A stretch of DNA of 38,287 bases from Pseudomonadota bacterium (GCA_021815695.1 JAKAZT010000006.1:1-38287); one strand, 5' to 3'. Positions 9,335-20,328 are shown, numbered from the stretch's first letter. Notes: generated from the sequence alone by a model not told the origin. Program-made: numbers and translations.

Positions 9335-10990
9335 CTAACGCCAGCCCGAAGTGATCGGATAGCGTCGCTCGCGACCGAAGGCGCGCCGGCTGACGCGCGG
9401 CCCCGGCGCCGACTGCCGGCGCTTGAATTCGCTCGCCAGCACCAGCCGCACCACGTGACGCACGGTTTCGGCGTCGAAGCCGGCGGCGACGATCTCGGTC
9501 TGCGACTGCTCCCCCTCGATGAAGCGCTCGAGAATCGCGTCCAGCGTGTCGTACGGCGGCAGCGAATCCTGATCGGTCTGGTCGGCACGCAGCTCCGCCG
9601 AAGGCGCGCGCTCGATCACCGCGCCGGGAATCACCTCGCCCTGTACACCCGCGGGTCCCGGGTCCCGGGTCCCGGATCCCGCGCCGTTACGCCAGCGCGC
9701 CAGGCGGTAGACCTGCGTCTTGTAGACATCCTTCAGCGGCGCGTAGGCCCCGCACATGTCGCCGTAGAGCGTGGCGTAGCCGACCGCCATCTCGCTCTTG
9801 TTGCCGGTGCTCAGCAGCAGGTGTCCGAACTTGTTGCTGAGCGCCATCAGCATCACGCCACGGCAGCGCGACTGCAGGTTTTCCTCGGTCGCATCGGACG
9901 CGCGGCCCGCGAACGCCGGAGCCAGTGCGTCATTGAACGCGCTGCAGGCCGGCTCGATCGGCAACTCCCGATAATCGACGCCCAGGCCGCGCGCCTGCGC
10001 CTGCGCTTCGCGCAGCGACAGCGCGGACGTGTGGCGCGAGGGCAGCATCACCGCGTGGACACGATCGGCACCGAGTGCGTCGACCGCGATCGCCAGCGTC
10101 AGTGCCGAATCGATGCCGCCGGAAAGCCCGAGCAGCACGCTGCGAAAACCGTTCTTGTGCACGTAGTCGCGCACGCCGCGCACCAGTCCGGCATACAGCG
10201 TGGCAACGGTGCCGGTGGCGCCCGGCTCCGGCCAATCGATCGCGCCGAGGCAGCGCGTATCGGCGTCGTAAACGCAATCCAGCAGCGCCTCGACGAAGGC
10301 AGGCGCGCGCGCCGCGATGCTGCCGTCAGGCTGCACCAGCAGCGAACCGCCGTCGAACAGCAGGTCATCCTGCCCCGCAACCAGATTGACATAGGCGATG
10401 GCGGTGCCGTTCTCGCGCGCGCGCTGCGTCAGCACCTGCTCGCGCGCCGACGCCTGCTGCACGTCATACGGCGAGGCGTTGATCACCAGCAGCAGTTCGG
10501 CGCCGGCGCGAACCGCCTGCGCGGCGGGCTCGGGCTGCCAGATGTCCTCGCAGATCAGCAGACCGATGCGCACACCCTGGATCGGCACCACGCGCGTGCC
10601 GTGGCCGGGGCGAAAGTAGCGCTTCTCGTCGAACACGGTGTAATTGGGCAGGACCTGCTTGTGATAGGTGCAGGAAACGCGACCGCCCTCGAGCAGACTG
10701 AGCGCGTTGTAGACCTCGCCCAGCGCGTGCGGATGGCCGACCACCGCCGCGATGCCTGCGAGTCCGCCCGCCAGTGCGTCGAGCTCGCGGGCGCAGGCCT
10801 CGAGAAAGCTCGGGCGCAGCAGCAGATCCTCGGGCGGATAGCCGCAGAGCGCGAGCTCCGGAAACGCGATCAGCGCCGCGCCCCAGCGCCCGCGCGCCTC
10901 GACGGCCAGCGCGCGCATGCGCGCCGCGTTGGCCGCCACGGCGCCGACCGCGAAATCATATTGGGCGAGCGCGAAGCGCAGCACGGCCAT
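9335..10990 (-). CDS. nadE: Glutamine-dependent NAD+ synthase
   Basis: N-terminal nitrilase/glutaminase domain (FPELALCGYPPEDLLL, YHKQVLPNYTVFDEKRYF, GLLICEDIWQP) and NAD synthase domain (LLGLSGGIDSALTLAIAVDALG, STGNKSEMAVGYATLYGDMCGAYAPLKDVYKTQVYRLARWRN). Confidence 0.96.
   Translation of the reverse strand: MAVLRFALAQYDFAVGAVAANAARMRALAVEARGRWGAALIAFPELALCGYPPEDLLLRPSFLEACARELDALAGGLAGIAAVVGHPHALGEVYNALSLLEGGRVSCTYHKQVLPNYTVFDEKRYFRPGHGTRVVPIQGVRIGLLICEDIWQPEPAAQAVRAGAELLLVINASPYDVQQASAREQVLTQRARENGTAIAYVNLVAGQDDLLFDGGSLLVQPDGSIAARAPAFVEALLDCVYDADTRCLGAIDWPEPGATGTVATLYAGLVRGVRDYVHKNGFRSVLLGLSGGIDSALTLAIAVDALGADRVHAVMLPSRHTSALSLREAQAQARGLGVDYRELPIEPACSAFNDALAPAFAGRASDATEENLQSRCRGVMLMALSNKFGHLLLSTGNKSEMAVGYATLYGDMCGAYAPLKDVYKTQVYRLARWRNGAGSGTRDPGPAGVQGEVIPGAVIERAPSAELRADQTDQDSLPPYDTLDAILERFIEGEQSQTEIVAAGFDAETVRHVVRLVLASEFKRRQSAPGPRVSRRAFGRERRYPITSGWR
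9653..9680. repeat. 7-bp tandem repeat (GGGTCCC x3 + GGATCCC) inside nadE
   Basis: GGGTCCC GGGTCCC GGGTCCC GGATCCC read directly; encodes part of the extra peptide GAGSGTRDPGPAGVQ. Confidence 0.9.
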
Positions 10991-11011
10991 CGGGCGTCTC
11001 CACAACGGGCA

Positions 11012-11033
11012 AGGCCGCGGCAATCCGCGGCCT
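11012..11033 (-). terminator. Candidate terminator of the sucCD operon
   Basis: AGGCCGCGG-CAAT-CCGCGGCCT, perfect 9-bp stem; on the minus strand followed by TTGCCCGTTG. Confidence 0.5.
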
Positions 11034-11078
11034 GCGCACTTCAGGCCCCCGCGCCGCGAGCGGTGCAGGATACTGCGC

Positions 11079-11954
11079 TCACTGGCGCATCCGCGCTGCC
11101 AGCGTCTTGCCGAGATCGGCCGGGGACTTGACCGTGATGACGCCGGCCTTCTCCAGTGCGGCGAACTTGGCCGCCGCCGTGCCCTTGCCGCCGGAGATGA
11201 TCGCGCCGGCGTGGCCCATGCGCTTGCCCGCCGGAGCGGAAGCGCCGGCGATGAAGGCGACCACCGGCTTGGTCACCTGTTCGGCGATGAATTCGGCCGC
11301 CTCTTCCTCGGCACTGCCGCCGATCTCGCCGACCATGATGATGCCCGCGGTCTGCGGGTCGGCCTGGAAGAGTCTGAGACAGTCGATGAAGTTCATGCCC
11401 TGGATCGGGTCGCCGCCGATGCCGATGCAGGTGGACTGGCCGAGCCCGACCTCGGTGGTCTGGAACACGGCCTCGTAGGTCAGGGTGCCGGAGCGGCTGA
11501 CGATACCGACCGTGCCCGGCCGATGGATGTGGCCGGGCATGATGCCGATCTTGCATTCACCCGGGGTGATGATTCCCGGGCAGTTGGGCCCGATCAGCAC
11601 GCTGTCGGGGTAGGACCTGAGCGCGTTCCTGACGCGCAGCATGTCCAGCACCGGAATACCCTCGGTGATCGTCACGATCACGCGCACGCCGGCGTCCGCC
11701 GCCTCGAGAATGGCGTCGGCGGCAAACGGCGGCGGCACGAAGATCATGCTGGCATCGGCGCCGGTGGCGTCGACCGCGTCCTGCACGGTGTTGAACACCG
11801 GCAGACCGAGATGCTCGCTGCCGCCCTTGCCGGGCGTGATCCCGCCGACCAGCCGGGTGCCATAGTCGAGCGCCTGCTGCGAGTGGAAGGTGCCCTGCTG
11901 GCCGGTGAAGCCCTGGCAGATCACCGTGGTGTTCCTGTTGACGAGCACGGACAT
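11079..11954 (-). CDS. sucD: Succinate--CoA ligase subunit alpha
   Basis: [45 protein letters not shown]...[20 protein letters not shown]...[25 protein letters not shown]. Confidence 0.98.
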   Translation of the reverse strand: MSVLVNRNTTVICQGFTGQQGTFHSQQALDYGTRLVGGITPGKGGSEHLGLPVFNTVQDAVDATGADASMIFVPPPFAADAILEAADAGVRVIVTITEGIPVLDMLRVRNALRSYPDSVLIGPNCPGIITPGECKIGIMPGHIHRPGTVGIVSRSGTLTYEAVFQTTEVGLGQSTCIGIGGDPIQGMNFIDCLRLFQADPQTAGIIMVGEIGGSAEEEAAEFIAEQVTKPVVAFIAGASAPAGKRMGHAGAIISGGKGTAAAKFAALEKAGVITVKSPADLGKTLAARMRQ

Positions 11955-11964
11955 CGAAAGCTCC

Positions 11965-13125
11965 TTAGGCGATGGCGGCCACGGCCTTGCGGGCCGCATC
12001 GTTGAGATCGTCGGCGGGCGTGATCTTGAGACCCGACTGCGCCAGCAGCGCACGGCCCTGCTCGACATTGGTGCCCTGCAGGCGCACCACCACGGGTATC
12101 GTCAGCCCCACTTCCCTGACCGCGCCGATGATGCCCTCGGCGATCAGGTCGCAGCGCACGATGCCGCCGAAGATGTTGACCAGGATCGCCTTCACCTTGT
12201 CGGAGCTGAGGATCAGCTTGAACGCCTCGGTGACGCGCTCCTTGGTGGCACCGCCGCCGACGTCGAGAAAGTTGGCGGGTTCGGCGCCGGCCAGCTTGAT
12301 CACGTCCATGGTCGCCATCGCCAGGCCCGCGCCGTTGACCATGCAGCCGATGCTGCCGTCCATGGTCACGTAGTTGAGGTTGTGCTCCTGCGCCACCGCC
12401 TCGGCGTGGTCTTCCTGCGACGCGTCGCGCATCGCGGCAAGCCGCGGATGGCGGAACTCGGCGTTGTCGTCGGAGTTGACCTTGCCGTCCAGCGCCAGCA
12501 GGTCGCCGGCGCTGTTGATCGCCAGCGGATTCAGCTCGATCAGCGCGAGGTCCTGCTCCATGAACAGCCGGAACAGGCCGCTCATGATCCGGGTCAGCTG
12601 GCCCACCTGCCTGGCGTTGAGGCCGAGGGCAAAGCCCAGCTTGCGGCACTGGTAGGGCTGCAGGCCCTGCACGTAATCGATGGCGACGGTGTGGATCTCG
12701 TCGGGGGTCTCGCGGGCCACCTGCTCGATGTCGACGCCGCCGCGCGCCGAGGCAATGAACGCCACCGCCTTGGTGCCACGATCGACCAGGACCGACAGAT
12801 ACAGCTCGTGCGCGATATCGGTGGCCTCGGTCACCAGCACCAGACCCACCGGCAGTGCACGGCCGCCGGACTGGTAGGTGACCATCGACTTGCCGAGCAT
12901 GCCGGCCGCGGCAGCCCTGACCTCGTCGAGGTTCTTGCAGAACCTGACGCCGCCGGCCTTGCCGCGGCCGCCGGCGTGAATCTGCGCCTTGACCATCCAG
13001 TGCTCGCCGCCGAGCGCACGCGCCGCCTCGACCGCCTGCTCGGGTGACGCCGCGACCTTGCCCGCCGGAACGGCGATGCCGTATTCGGCGAACAGCTCTT
13101 TGGCCTGGTATTCGTGAAAGTTCAT
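11965..13125 (-). CDS. sucC: Succinate--CoA ligase (ADP-forming) subunit beta
   Basis: [65 protein letters not shown]...; ATP-grasp fold; 386 aa, directly upstream of sucD. Confidence 0.98.
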   Translation of the reverse strand: MNFHEYQAKELFAEYGIAVPAGKVAASPEQAVEAARALGGEHWMVKAQIHAGGRGKAGGVRFCKNLDEVRAAAAGMLGKSMVTYQSGGRALPVGLVLVTEATDIAHELYLSVLVDRGTKAVAFIASARGGVDIEQVARETPDEIHTVAIDYVQGLQPYQCRKLGFALGLNARQVGQLTRIMSGLFRLFMEQDLALIELNPLAINSAGDLLALDGKVNSDDNAEFRHPRLAAMRDASQEDHAEAVAQEHNLNYVTMDGSIGCMVNGAGLAMATMDVIKLAGAEPANFLDVGGGATKERVTEAFKLILSSDKVKAILVNIFGGIVRCDLIAEGIIGAVREVGLTIPVVVRLQGTNVEQGRALLAQSGLKITPADDLNDAARKAVAAIA

Positions 13126-13290
13126 GCTCGACCTCGCATGCGGGAAAGGGGCGCGCACCGCGCGCGGCGGCGGCGAGGCCGCGACGGGCATCGCGGTGCC
13201 GCAAGGGCGGAACAATCGCCTATTGTCGAGGATAGGGGTCGCGATGGAAAGGCCCGCGCTATACTGCTGCAGCCCTTCCGGAACGCCTCC

Positions 13291-14922
13291 GTGCCCGCCG
13301 CTCAAGTCCGTGCCCGCACGCGCCCCGCCCCCGCCGGCGAAACCGTCCGCCGCGAGTTGTATTTCTTCAACCTGTTCCGCGTCCTGCAGGCCACGGTCTA
13401 CACCGGGCTGGCGTTCAGTCCGCTGGCCGTGCAGTGGGTGGTGCTGAGCCAGCCGCTGCTGGCGCGCGTCACCGCCATGCTCTACCTGCTGTTCGCGTTG
13501 ATCGCGCTGGCGCAGACCCGGCAGTGGCTGCCGAAGCTCTCGCTGAACGTCGCCATCGCGCTCAGCGTCGACGTGCTGGCGGCGCTGCTGGCGATCCTGT
13601 CGATGCACGATGCGCGCACCGGCATCGCCACCATGCTGATCGTCAGCGTCGGCGCCGGTGCGCTGCTGCTGCCGTTGCGGCTGGGCATGTTCTTCGCGGC
13701 GCTGGCCGCGCTGGCGCTGCTCGGGCACACCTTCGCCGACAGCGTCACCGGCAACGGCATCGACCGCGACCTGCTGGAATCGGGACTGTTCGGAATCGCC
13801 TATTTCGCCATCGCCTGGCTGTCGTTCGCGCTGGGCACGCAGATGCGCGAGACCGAAGCGCTGGCCGAACAGCGCGGGCTGGACCTGGCCAACCTCGGCC
13901 AGGTCAACGACATGATCATCCGCCGCATGAAGACCGGCGTGCTGCTGGTCGACGAAGGCAATCGCATCCACCAGTTCAACGAGTCGGCGTGGCTGCTGCT
14001 GGGCAGCCCGTCCGCCGAGCGCCGCGATCTCGGCACGGTGGCGCCGGAGCTGTCGCGTCGGCTCTACCACTGGCGCACCACCGGCAAGCCGGACGAAACC
14101 GCGGTCGCGCTGGCCGAGGGCGTGCCGGAAGTGGTGCCGCGCTTCACCCGCCTCGCCGCCAATGACGATGCGCACGTGCTGATCTTTCTCGACGACACCT
14201 CGCTGGTGTCGCGCCGCGCCGAGGAACTGACGCTGACCTCGCTGGGCCGGCTGTCGGCTTCGATCGCGCACGAGATCCGCAATCCCCTCGCCGCGATCCG
14301 CTACTCCGCGCAGCTGCTGGCCGAATCGGACCAGATTCCCGAAAGCGACATGCGCATGATCGAGATCATCAACAACCACTGCTCGCGGCTCAACGAGATC
14401 ATCGAGAACATCCTGCAGCTGTCGCGCCGCGACCGCTCGCGCCCGGAGGCGATGGACCTCAACGACTGGGTGCTGGGCTTCATCGAGGAGTACGCCGAGT
14501 CCAACGACCTCGGCAGCGACAGCCTGCGCGCGATCACCCAGCCGCGCACGGTCGAGGCGCTGGCCGATCCGCAACATCTGCAGCAGGTGGTGTGGAATCT
14601 GGTGCAGAACGCGCTGCGCTATGGCCGTCTGCCGGGCGAGCCGGCGCGGGTGATGCTGATCGCGCGCAACGCCACCGAGGTCGGCCCGCCGCTGCTCGAG
14701 GTCGTCGACCGCGGCCCGGGCATTCCGTCCAAGGTGGCGGCGCAGATCTTCGAGCCGTTCTTCACCACCCACGAACTGGGCACCGGGCTCGGTCTTTACC
14801 TGGCCAAGCAGATGGTCGAGGCCAACCAGGGCAGTCTGGAATACGTCCCGGTCCCCGGCGGCGGCAGCTGCTTTCGCATCACCCTGGCCGCACCGGCGCC
14901 GCTGCCGTCCGCATCCGCATGA
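13291..14922 (+). CDS. pilS: PilS-type membrane sensor histidine kinase (type IV pilus regulation)
   Basis: Probable GTG start; multi-TM N-terminus ([22 protein letters not shown]...), PAS-like region, His[25 protein letters not shown], HATPase ([36 protein letters not shown]). Confidence 0.92.
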   Translation: MPAAQVRARTRPAPAGETVRRELYFFNLFRVLQATVYTGLAFSPLAVQWVVLSQPLLARVTAMLYLLFALIALAQTRQWLPKLSLNVAIALSVDVLAALLAILSMHDARTGIATMLIVSVGAGALLLPLRLGMFFAALAALALLGHTFADSVTGNGIDRDLLESGLFGIAYFAIAWLSFALGTQMRETEALAEQRGLDLANLGQVNDMIIRRMKTGVLLVDEGNRIHQFNESAWLLLGSPSAERRDLGTVAPELSRRLYHWRTTGKPDETAVALAEGVPEVVPRFTRLAANDDAHVLIFLDDTSLVSRRAEELTLTSLGRLSASIAHEIRNPLAAIRYSAQLLAESDQIPESDMRMIEIINNHCSRLNEIIENILQLSRRDRSRPEAMDLNDWVLGFIEEYAESNDLGSDSLRAITQPRTVEALADPQHLQQVVWNLVQNALRYGRLPGEPARVMLIARNATEVGPPLLEVVDRGPGIPSKVAAQIFEPFFTTHELGTGLGLYLAKQMVEANQGSLEYVPVPGGGSCFRITLAAPAPLPSASA

Positions 14923-14983
14923 AACCTTTGCGCGGAGCCGGCCGCACGCTACCCTGATCACGCCCTGATAGCGGAAGCCGTGC

Positions 14984-16408
14984 ATGAGCAAGCAGACGGT
15001 CCTGGTCATCGACGACGAGCGCGACATTCGCGAGCTGCTGACCATCACGCTCGGCCGCATGAATCTGCTGGTCGAATCCGCGGGCAACGTCAGCGACGCC
15101 AAGCGACTGCTCGCCGGGCATCACTACGATCTGTGCTTCACCGACATGCGCCTGCCGGACGGCTCGGGCCAGGAGCTGATCGAGCTGATCGCGCGCGAAC
15201 ATCCGCAGATGCCGGTGGCGATGATCACCGCCTACGGCAACATGGACGCCGCGGTCAACGCGCTCAAGGCCGGCGCCTTCGACTTCGTCTCCAAGCCGGT
15301 CGACATCAACATGCTGCGGCGACTGGTGCAGACGGCGCTGCGGTTGTCATCCGAGCGCCGTGACGGCGACGGCGACGACGCCGCGGTCGTCGCGCCGACC
15401 GCGGACACGGTCGTGGTGCAGCGGTTGATCGGCGATTCGCCGCCGATGCAGCAGGTGCGCGCCACCATCGCCAAGCTCGCGCGCAGCCAGGCACCGGTGT
15501 ACATCTCGGGCGAGTCGGGTGTCGGCAAGGAGCTGGTCGCGCGGCTGATCCACGAGCAGGGCCCGCGCGCCAGCGGCCCGTTCGTGCCGGTCAATTGCGG
15601 AGCGATCCCGTCCGAGCTGATGGAGAGCGAGTTCTTCGGTCACAAGAAGGGCAGCTTCACCGGTGCGCAGACCGACAAGGAGGGCCTGTTCCAGGCCGCC
15701 AACGGCGGCACCCTGTTCCTGGACGAGGTGGCCGATCTGCCCATGCACATGCAGGTCAAGCTGCTGCGCGTGATCCAGGAAAAGGCGGTCCGCCCGATCG
15801 GCGGACGCACCGAGGTTCCGGTGGACGTGCGCATCCTGTCGGCCACCCACAAGGATCTGGCGCGGCTGGTCGACAGCGGACATTTCCGCCAGGATCTGTT
15901 CTACCGGATCAATGTCATCGAACTGCGCGTGCCGTCGCTGCGCGAACGCCGCGAGGACATTCCCAAGCTGACCGTGCGCATCCTCAACCGGCTTGCCGCC
16001 GAGGCCGGCGGCGACGCGCCGCGCCTGCAGCCGCCGGCGCTGAAGGCCCTGCTCGACTATGCCTTTCCCGGCAACGTGCGCGAACTGGAAAACATCCTCG
16101 AGCGCGCGGTGGCGCTGTGCGAGAACGGCAGCATCGAGGTCGCCGACCTGATGCTCAATGCGCGCGCCGCGGCGGGCGCTGGCGGCAGCGCGGACAGCGA
16201 GGATGACGAGGACGGAGACGACCCCGGAGCCGGCAACGGCGCCGCATCCGGCTCCGTGGGCCTCGACGACTACATCTCCAACCTCGAACGCGAAAAGATC
16301 ATGCAGGCGTTGCTGGAGACCCGCTACAACAAGACGGCGGCGGCCAAGCGTCTCGGCATCACCTTCCGCGCGCTGCGCTACAAGCTGAAGAAGCTCGGCA
16401 TCGACTGA
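14984..16408 (+). CDS. pilR: PilR-type sigma-54-dependent response regulator
   Basis: REC domain ([18 protein letters not shown]...[11 protein letters not shown]), AAA+ with [18 protein letters not shown] and GAFTGA-type loop [28 protein letters not shown], Fis-type HTH ([26 protein letters not shown]); follows pilS. Confidence 0.95.
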   Translation: MSKQTVLVIDDERDIRELLTITLGRMNLLVESAGNVSDAKRLLAGHHYDLCFTDMRLPDGSGQELIELIAREHPQMPVAMITAYGNMDAAVNALKAGAFDFVSKPVDINMLRRLVQTALRLSSERRDGDGDDAAVVAPTADTVVVQRLIGDSPPMQQVRATIAKLARSQAPVYISGESGVGKELVARLIHEQGPRASGPFVPVNCGAIPSELMESEFFGHKKGSFTGAQTDKEGLFQAANGGTLFLDEVADLPMHMQVKLLRVIQEKAVRPIGGRTEVPVDVRILSATHKDLARLVDSGHFRQDLFYRINVIELRVPSLRERREDIPKLTVRILNRLAAEAGGDAPRLQPPALKALLDYAFPGNVRELENILERAVALCENGSIEVADLMLNARAAAGAGGSADSEDDEDGDDPGAGNGAASGSVGLDDYISNLEREKIMQALLETRYNKTAAAKRLGITFRALRYKLKKLGID

Positions 16409-16505
16409 TCGCTTGTGCATGGCCGCGCGGCGCCCGCTGCGCCATCTGCCCGCGGCAGCGCGGAACTCCGTCAGCCGTCAATCGCACGATACCCGCAAAG
16501 CAAAA

Positions 16506-16529
16506 GAAGCCGGCTGAAAAGCCGGCTTC
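16506..16529 (-). terminator. Intrinsic terminator of ssb (minus strand)
   Basis: GAAGCCGGCT-GAAA-AGCCGGCTTC perfect 10-bp stem; minus strand continues into TTTTGCTTTGC. Confidence 0.75.
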
Positions 16530-16564
16530 CGATGAATTTGCAACGCTGCCGCAAACGGCAGAAT

Positions 16565-17047
16565 TCAGAACGGAATGTCGTCGTCCTCGAAGCCGTTGTC
16601 GGTCGCGGGTGCCGGCTGCGACGTCGCCGCGCCCCCGCGGGCCGGGGCCGGACGCGCCGATGCAGTCGAGCGCGGCTGGCCACCCTCGCCGCCGCGCGCA
16701 CCCCCGTCGCCGGGGCCGCCGAGCAGCTGCATCTCGTTGGCGATGATCTCGGTGGAAAATTTCTCCACGCCTTCCTTGTCGGTGTACTTGTCGGTGCGGA
16801 TCGCGCCCTCGATGTACACCTGCCGGCCCTTTTTCAGGTACTCGTTGGCGATCTCGGCCAGGCGTCCGAAGAACTTCACCCGATGCCACTCGGTGCGCTC
16901 CTGCATCTCGCCGCTCTGCTTGTCCTTCCAGGACTCGGAGGTGGCGAGGCGGATCGTGGTGATGGCCGAGCCGGAGGTGGTGTAGCGCGTCTCGGGGTCG
17001 GCGCCGAGATTGCCGATCAGGATCACTTTGTTGACGCCACGGGCCAT
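16565..17047 (-). CDS. ssb: Single-stranded DNA-binding protein
   Basis: [88 protein letters not shown]... with acidic tip DDDIPF. Confidence 0.98.
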   Translation of the reverse strand: MARGVNKVILIGNLGADPETRYTTSGSAITTIRLATSESWKDKQSGEMQERTEWHRVKFFGRLAEIANEYLKKGRQVYIEGAIRTDKYTDKEGVEKFSTEIIANEMQLLGGPGDGGARGGEGGQPRSTASARPAPARGGAATSQPAPATDNGFEDDDIPF

Positions 17048-17169
17048 GATGCGAGCCTCCGAAGCCGGGGTATTGAGGACAGCCAGATTATCACGCGGGC
17101 CGGTGCCCGCTGCCGATGCGCAACGTCAGCCGGCGCCGCGCCAGCCTGTCGTCGACGTGCCGCGAACCA

Positions 17170-18363
17170 TCACGGCAGCACGGCCTGCGTCGCGTTCATC
17201 AGGCGTGCGCCGCGCGCCAGCAGCAGCGACCACGGCAGGCTGACCGCCGCCGCCGCGGCAAACAGGCCGCTCACGCCGCAATACCCCAGCAGCAGGCCGC
17301 CGAGAACGCCGCCGGTGGCCATGCCGAAGAACTGGCTGGCCGAATAGGCGCCCAGCGCCGCGCCGCGCATCGGCAGCGGCGCGATGCGCGAAACCAGGCT
17401 GGGCAGGCTGGCTTCGAGCAGGTTGAAGCCGACGAAGAACACCATGGCCGCCGCGCCGGCCACCCAGACCGAGCCGCCGGCCAGCGCCAGCCCGGCCAGG
17501 CCCAGCCCGACCGCGGCCACGCTGGCCTGCACCAGGCGCACGCTGGCACCCAGCGTGCGCAACCGCGGCAGCAGCAGCCCCATCGCCACCGCGGCGGCCA
17601 GCAGCGCCGGCACATAGATGCGCCACTGCACGGCGGGCGGCAGGTCGAGCGCATGGGCCAGCAGCAGCGGCATGGCGATGAAGAACGCGGTCAGCACGCC
17701 GTGCAGGGCAAACACCGAGGCGTCGAGCAGCAGCAGGCGGCGATCGCGCAACGTGCCGAGGATGGAGCCGATGCCGGCGCTGGCTTGCCCGCGCGGCACC
17801 GGCGCGTGCGGCACCACGATCCAGAGCAGGGCGATCGCGCCCAGCACCAGCACGAAGGTCAGCATGAACAGCCCGCGCAATCCGGCCAGCGCCGCCAGCG
17901 GCGGCCCCAGCAGCAGTGCCAGCAGGAACGCGATGCCGATCATCGCGCCGATGATGCCCATCACCGCGCCGCGGCTCTGCTCGCGCGACAGGTCCGCCGC
18001 CAGCGCCTGGCTGGCGCCGGTGACCGCGCCGGTGCCCTGCAGGGCGCGGCCGAGGATGATGCCCGGCACGCCGTGCGCCAGCGCCGCGACCAGGCTGCCC
18101 AGTGCAAACAGGGCAAGCCCGAAGCTGATCACCGGTTTGCGGCCGATGCGGTCGGACAGCATGCCCATCGGAATCTGCAGCAGCATGTGGCCGATGCCGT
18201 ACACGCCCAGCGCCAGGCCGATCAGCGCCGGCGTCGCGCCGGGCATCTTCTGCAGGTAGAACGCCAGCACCGGCAGCACCAGAAACAGCCCGAACATGCG
18301 CAGACCGACCACGCTGGCCAGCGCCAGCGCGCTCTTGAGTTCGGCGCGGCTGAGGGTGCTCAC
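17170..18363 (-). CDS. MFS transporter
   Basis: 12-TM-like protein with ALGVYGIGHMLLQIPMGMLSDRIGRKPVISFGLALFALGSL and ILGRALQGTGAVTGASQALAADLSREQSRGAVMG; GTG start assumed at 18363. Confidence 0.88.
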   Translation of the reverse strand: MSTLSRAELKSALALASVVGLRMFGLFLVLPVLAFYLQKMPGATPALIGLALGVYGIGHMLLQIPMGMLSDRIGRKPVISFGLALFALGSLVAALAHGVPGIILGRALQGTGAVTGASQALAADLSREQSRGAVMGIIGAMIGIAFLLALLLGPPLAALAGLRGLFMLTFVLVLGAIALLWIVVPHAPVPRGQASAGIGSILGTLRDRRLLLLDASVFALHGVLTAFFIAMPLLLAHALDLPPAVQWRIYVPALLAAAVAMGLLLPRLRTLGASVRLVQASVAAVGLGLAGLALAGGSVWVAGAAAMVFFVGFNLLEASLPSLVSRIAPLPMRGAALGAYSASQFFGMATGGVLGGLLLGYCGVSGLFAAAAAVSLPWSLLLARGARLMNATQAVLP

Positions 18364-18438
18364 GATGGGGATGATGGTTCGATGACGGGGATGGGCATGA
18401 TGGCAGGCCGGGAGCGGCGCGCGCGTCGGCGCCGCACC

Positions 18439-18444
18439 TATAAT
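18439..18444 (+). promoter_or_regulatory. Candidate -10 box (TATAAT) upstream of ispB
   Basis: Perfect TATAAT 29 nt before the ispB ATG; -35 not convincing. Confidence 0.45.
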
Positions 18445-18473
18445 GGCCGCCACTCCGACCGCACCGGATCCGC

Positions 18474-19472
18474 ATGAGTTCCCTCGTCGCCGACGCCCGT
18501 CCCGCCGACTTCGACGCCGTGCGCGCACTTGCCGCAGCGGACATGTCGCGGGTGGACGCGCTGATCCGCAGCCGGCTGGCGTCCGACGTGGCGCTGATCC
18601 ACCAGATCGCCGAGTACATCATCGGCGCCGGCGGCAAGCGCCTGCGGCCGATGCTGCACGTGCTGGCGGCGCGCGCGGCGGGCTACCACGGCGACGAGTC
18701 GGTCACGCTGGCCGCGGTGATCGAGTTCATCCACACCGCCACCCTGCTGCACGATGACGTCGTCGACGACTCCGCGCTGCGGCGCGGACGCAAGACCGCC
18801 AATGCGGTCTGGGGCAACGCCGCCAGCGTGCTGGTCGGCGATTTCCTCTATTCGCGCGCGTTCCAGCTGATGGTGGAGCTGGACCGCATGCGCGTGATGC
18901 GCATCCTCGCCGACACCACCAACGCCATCGCCGAAGGCGAGGTGCTGCAGTTGCTCAACATCGGCAACCCCGACACCGACGAGGCCGCCTACCTGCGCGT
19001 GATCGAGCGCAAGACTGCGGTGCTGTTCGCCGCCGCAACCGAACTGGGCGGCGTGCTGGCCGGACTGCCGGCCGCGCAGGAACAGGCGCTGCGCCGCTAC
19101 GGCATGGAGCTGGGCTTCGCCTTCCAGATCGCCGACGACCTGCTGGATTTCGTCGCCGACAGCACCGCGCTCGGCAAGAACGTCGGCGACGACCTTGCCG
19201 AGGGCAAGCCCACGCTGCCGGTGATCTACGCCCTGCAGAGCGCCGCACCGGCGCAGGCTGCGGCATTGCGCCGCGCCATCCGCTCAGGCGGGCTGGAGTC
19301 GCTGGATGCGGTCGTGGCCGCGCTGCGCGATTCGGGCGCGGTCGAACGCACCCGCGAGCGCGCCCGCCGTCATGCCGCCGCCGCGCACGCGGCGCTCGCC
19401 GCACTGCCCGCCTCGCCCTGGCGCGAGGCGCTGGCGACCCTGGCCGACTACGCCGTCGAGCGCAGCGCCTGA
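18474..19472 (+). CDS. ispB: Octaprenyl/polyprenyl diphosphate synthase
   Basis: GGKRLRPMLHVLAAR, first Asp-rich motif LLHDDVVDDSALRRGRKTAN, second motif FQIADDLLDFVAD, GKNVGDDLAEGKPTLPVIYAL. Confidence 0.94.
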   Translation: MSSLVADARPADFDAVRALAAADMSRVDALIRSRLASDVALIHQIAEYIIGAGGKRLRPMLHVLAARAAGYHGDESVTLAAVIEFIHTATLLHDDVVDDSALRRGRKTANAVWGNAASVLVGDFLYSRAFQLMVELDRMRVMRILADTTNAIAEGEVLQLLNIGNPDTDEAAYLRVIERKTAVLFAAATELGGVLAGLPAAQEQALRRYGMELGFAFQIADDLLDFVADSTALGKNVGDDLAEGKPTLPVIYALQSAAPAQAAALRRAIRSGGLESLDAVVAALRDSGAVERTRERARRHAAAAHAALAALPASPWREALATLADYAVERSA

Positions 19473-19536
19473 GAACGCGCGGATCCGTCGGCTGCGTGAG
19501 CCGCCGGCGGCAATGTTCTCGCCCGTTCCACAGCGC

Positions 19537-20328
19537 TCACGGCTTGCCGGCGAAGGCGTCGTCCAGCCACACGTGCATGAACTGATAGGCGCGTTTGGCC
19601 ACCGGCGGGTCGTAGACGCAGTTGGGCGCCGGCTTCTGCGCCGCCTCGGTGAAGCAGTGCACGGCGCCACCGAAATCGACGACCGCCCAGCGTTTGACGC
19701 CGCCGGCGCGCATCTCCTGCTCGAAAGCGGCGCGCGCCGCGGGCGGTACCGCCTGGTCCTCGTCCCCGGTCAGCACCAGGACCTCGGCCCTGATGTGCTT
19801 CGCCAGCGCCGGATCGTCGGTCGCGAGGATGCCGTGGAAGGTGACCACCGCGGCGACGTCCGCGCCGGCGCGGGCCAGATCCAGCACCGCCGAGCCGCCG
19901 AAGCAGAAGCCTATCGCCGCGATGCGCGCCGGATCGATCGGCGCACGGCCTTCCTGGGCGCGCAGTTCGGCCAGCGCCTTGATCATGCGTGCCCGCATCA
20001 GTGCGCGGTCCGCATACAGCGGCTTGACCGCGGCCTGCGCCTGCCCGGTGTTCACCGGGCGCACGCCCTCACCGTACAGGTCGGTGAGCAGGATCACGTA
20101 GCGGCGACCGGCAATCATCTCCGCCTTGGCGATGGCGTCGGCGTTGACGCCGTACCAGTTGGGCACCATCACCAGGCCGGGGCGCGGCGTGGTCACGGCA
20201 TCGTCATAGACCAGCACGCTGCGGAAGGTGGTGCCGTCGAGGGTCCAGCTGACGGGGCGCGCGACCATCGCGGCGCGGGCGGCGCCGGCGACCAGCAGCA
20301 GACCGAACAGGGCAACGAGGCGGCGCAT
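19537..20328 (-). CDS. Dienelactone hydrolase family protein, exported
   Basis: Signal-like N-terminus; nucleophile elbow IGFCFGGSAVLDLARAGADVAAVVTFHG; LVLTGDEDQAVPP and DFGGAVHCFTEA (catalytic Cys/Asp/His). Confidence 0.88.
   Translation of the reverse strand: MRRLVALFGLLLVAGAARAAMVARPVSWTLDGTTFRSVLVYDDAVTTPRPGLVMVPNWYGVNADAIAKAEMIAGRRYVILLTDLYGEGVRPVNTGQAQAAVKPLYADRALMRARMIKALAELRAQEGRAPIDPARIAAIGFCFGGSAVLDLARAGADVAAVVTFHGILATDDPALAKHIRAEVLVLTGDEDQAVPPAARAAFEQEMRAGGVKRWAVVDFGGAVHCFTEAAQKPAPNCVYDPPVAKRAYQFMHVWLDDAFAGKP

Noticed and set aside
9455-11131. 558-aa plus-strand ORF antisense to nadE
   Set aside because: Shadow ORF; the minus strand encodes full NadE with glutaminase and synthase motifs.
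13126-15102. Upstream extension of the 1045-aa minus-strand ORF (11965..15102) beyond sucC
   Set aside because: Only the sucC portion (start at 13125) is credible; the extension is antisense to pilS and lacks domain content.
17116-18477. 453-aa Gln/Arg/His-rich plus-strand ORF opposite the MFS gene
   Set aside because: Typical antisense artefact of a hydrophobic membrane protein gene in high-GC DNA.
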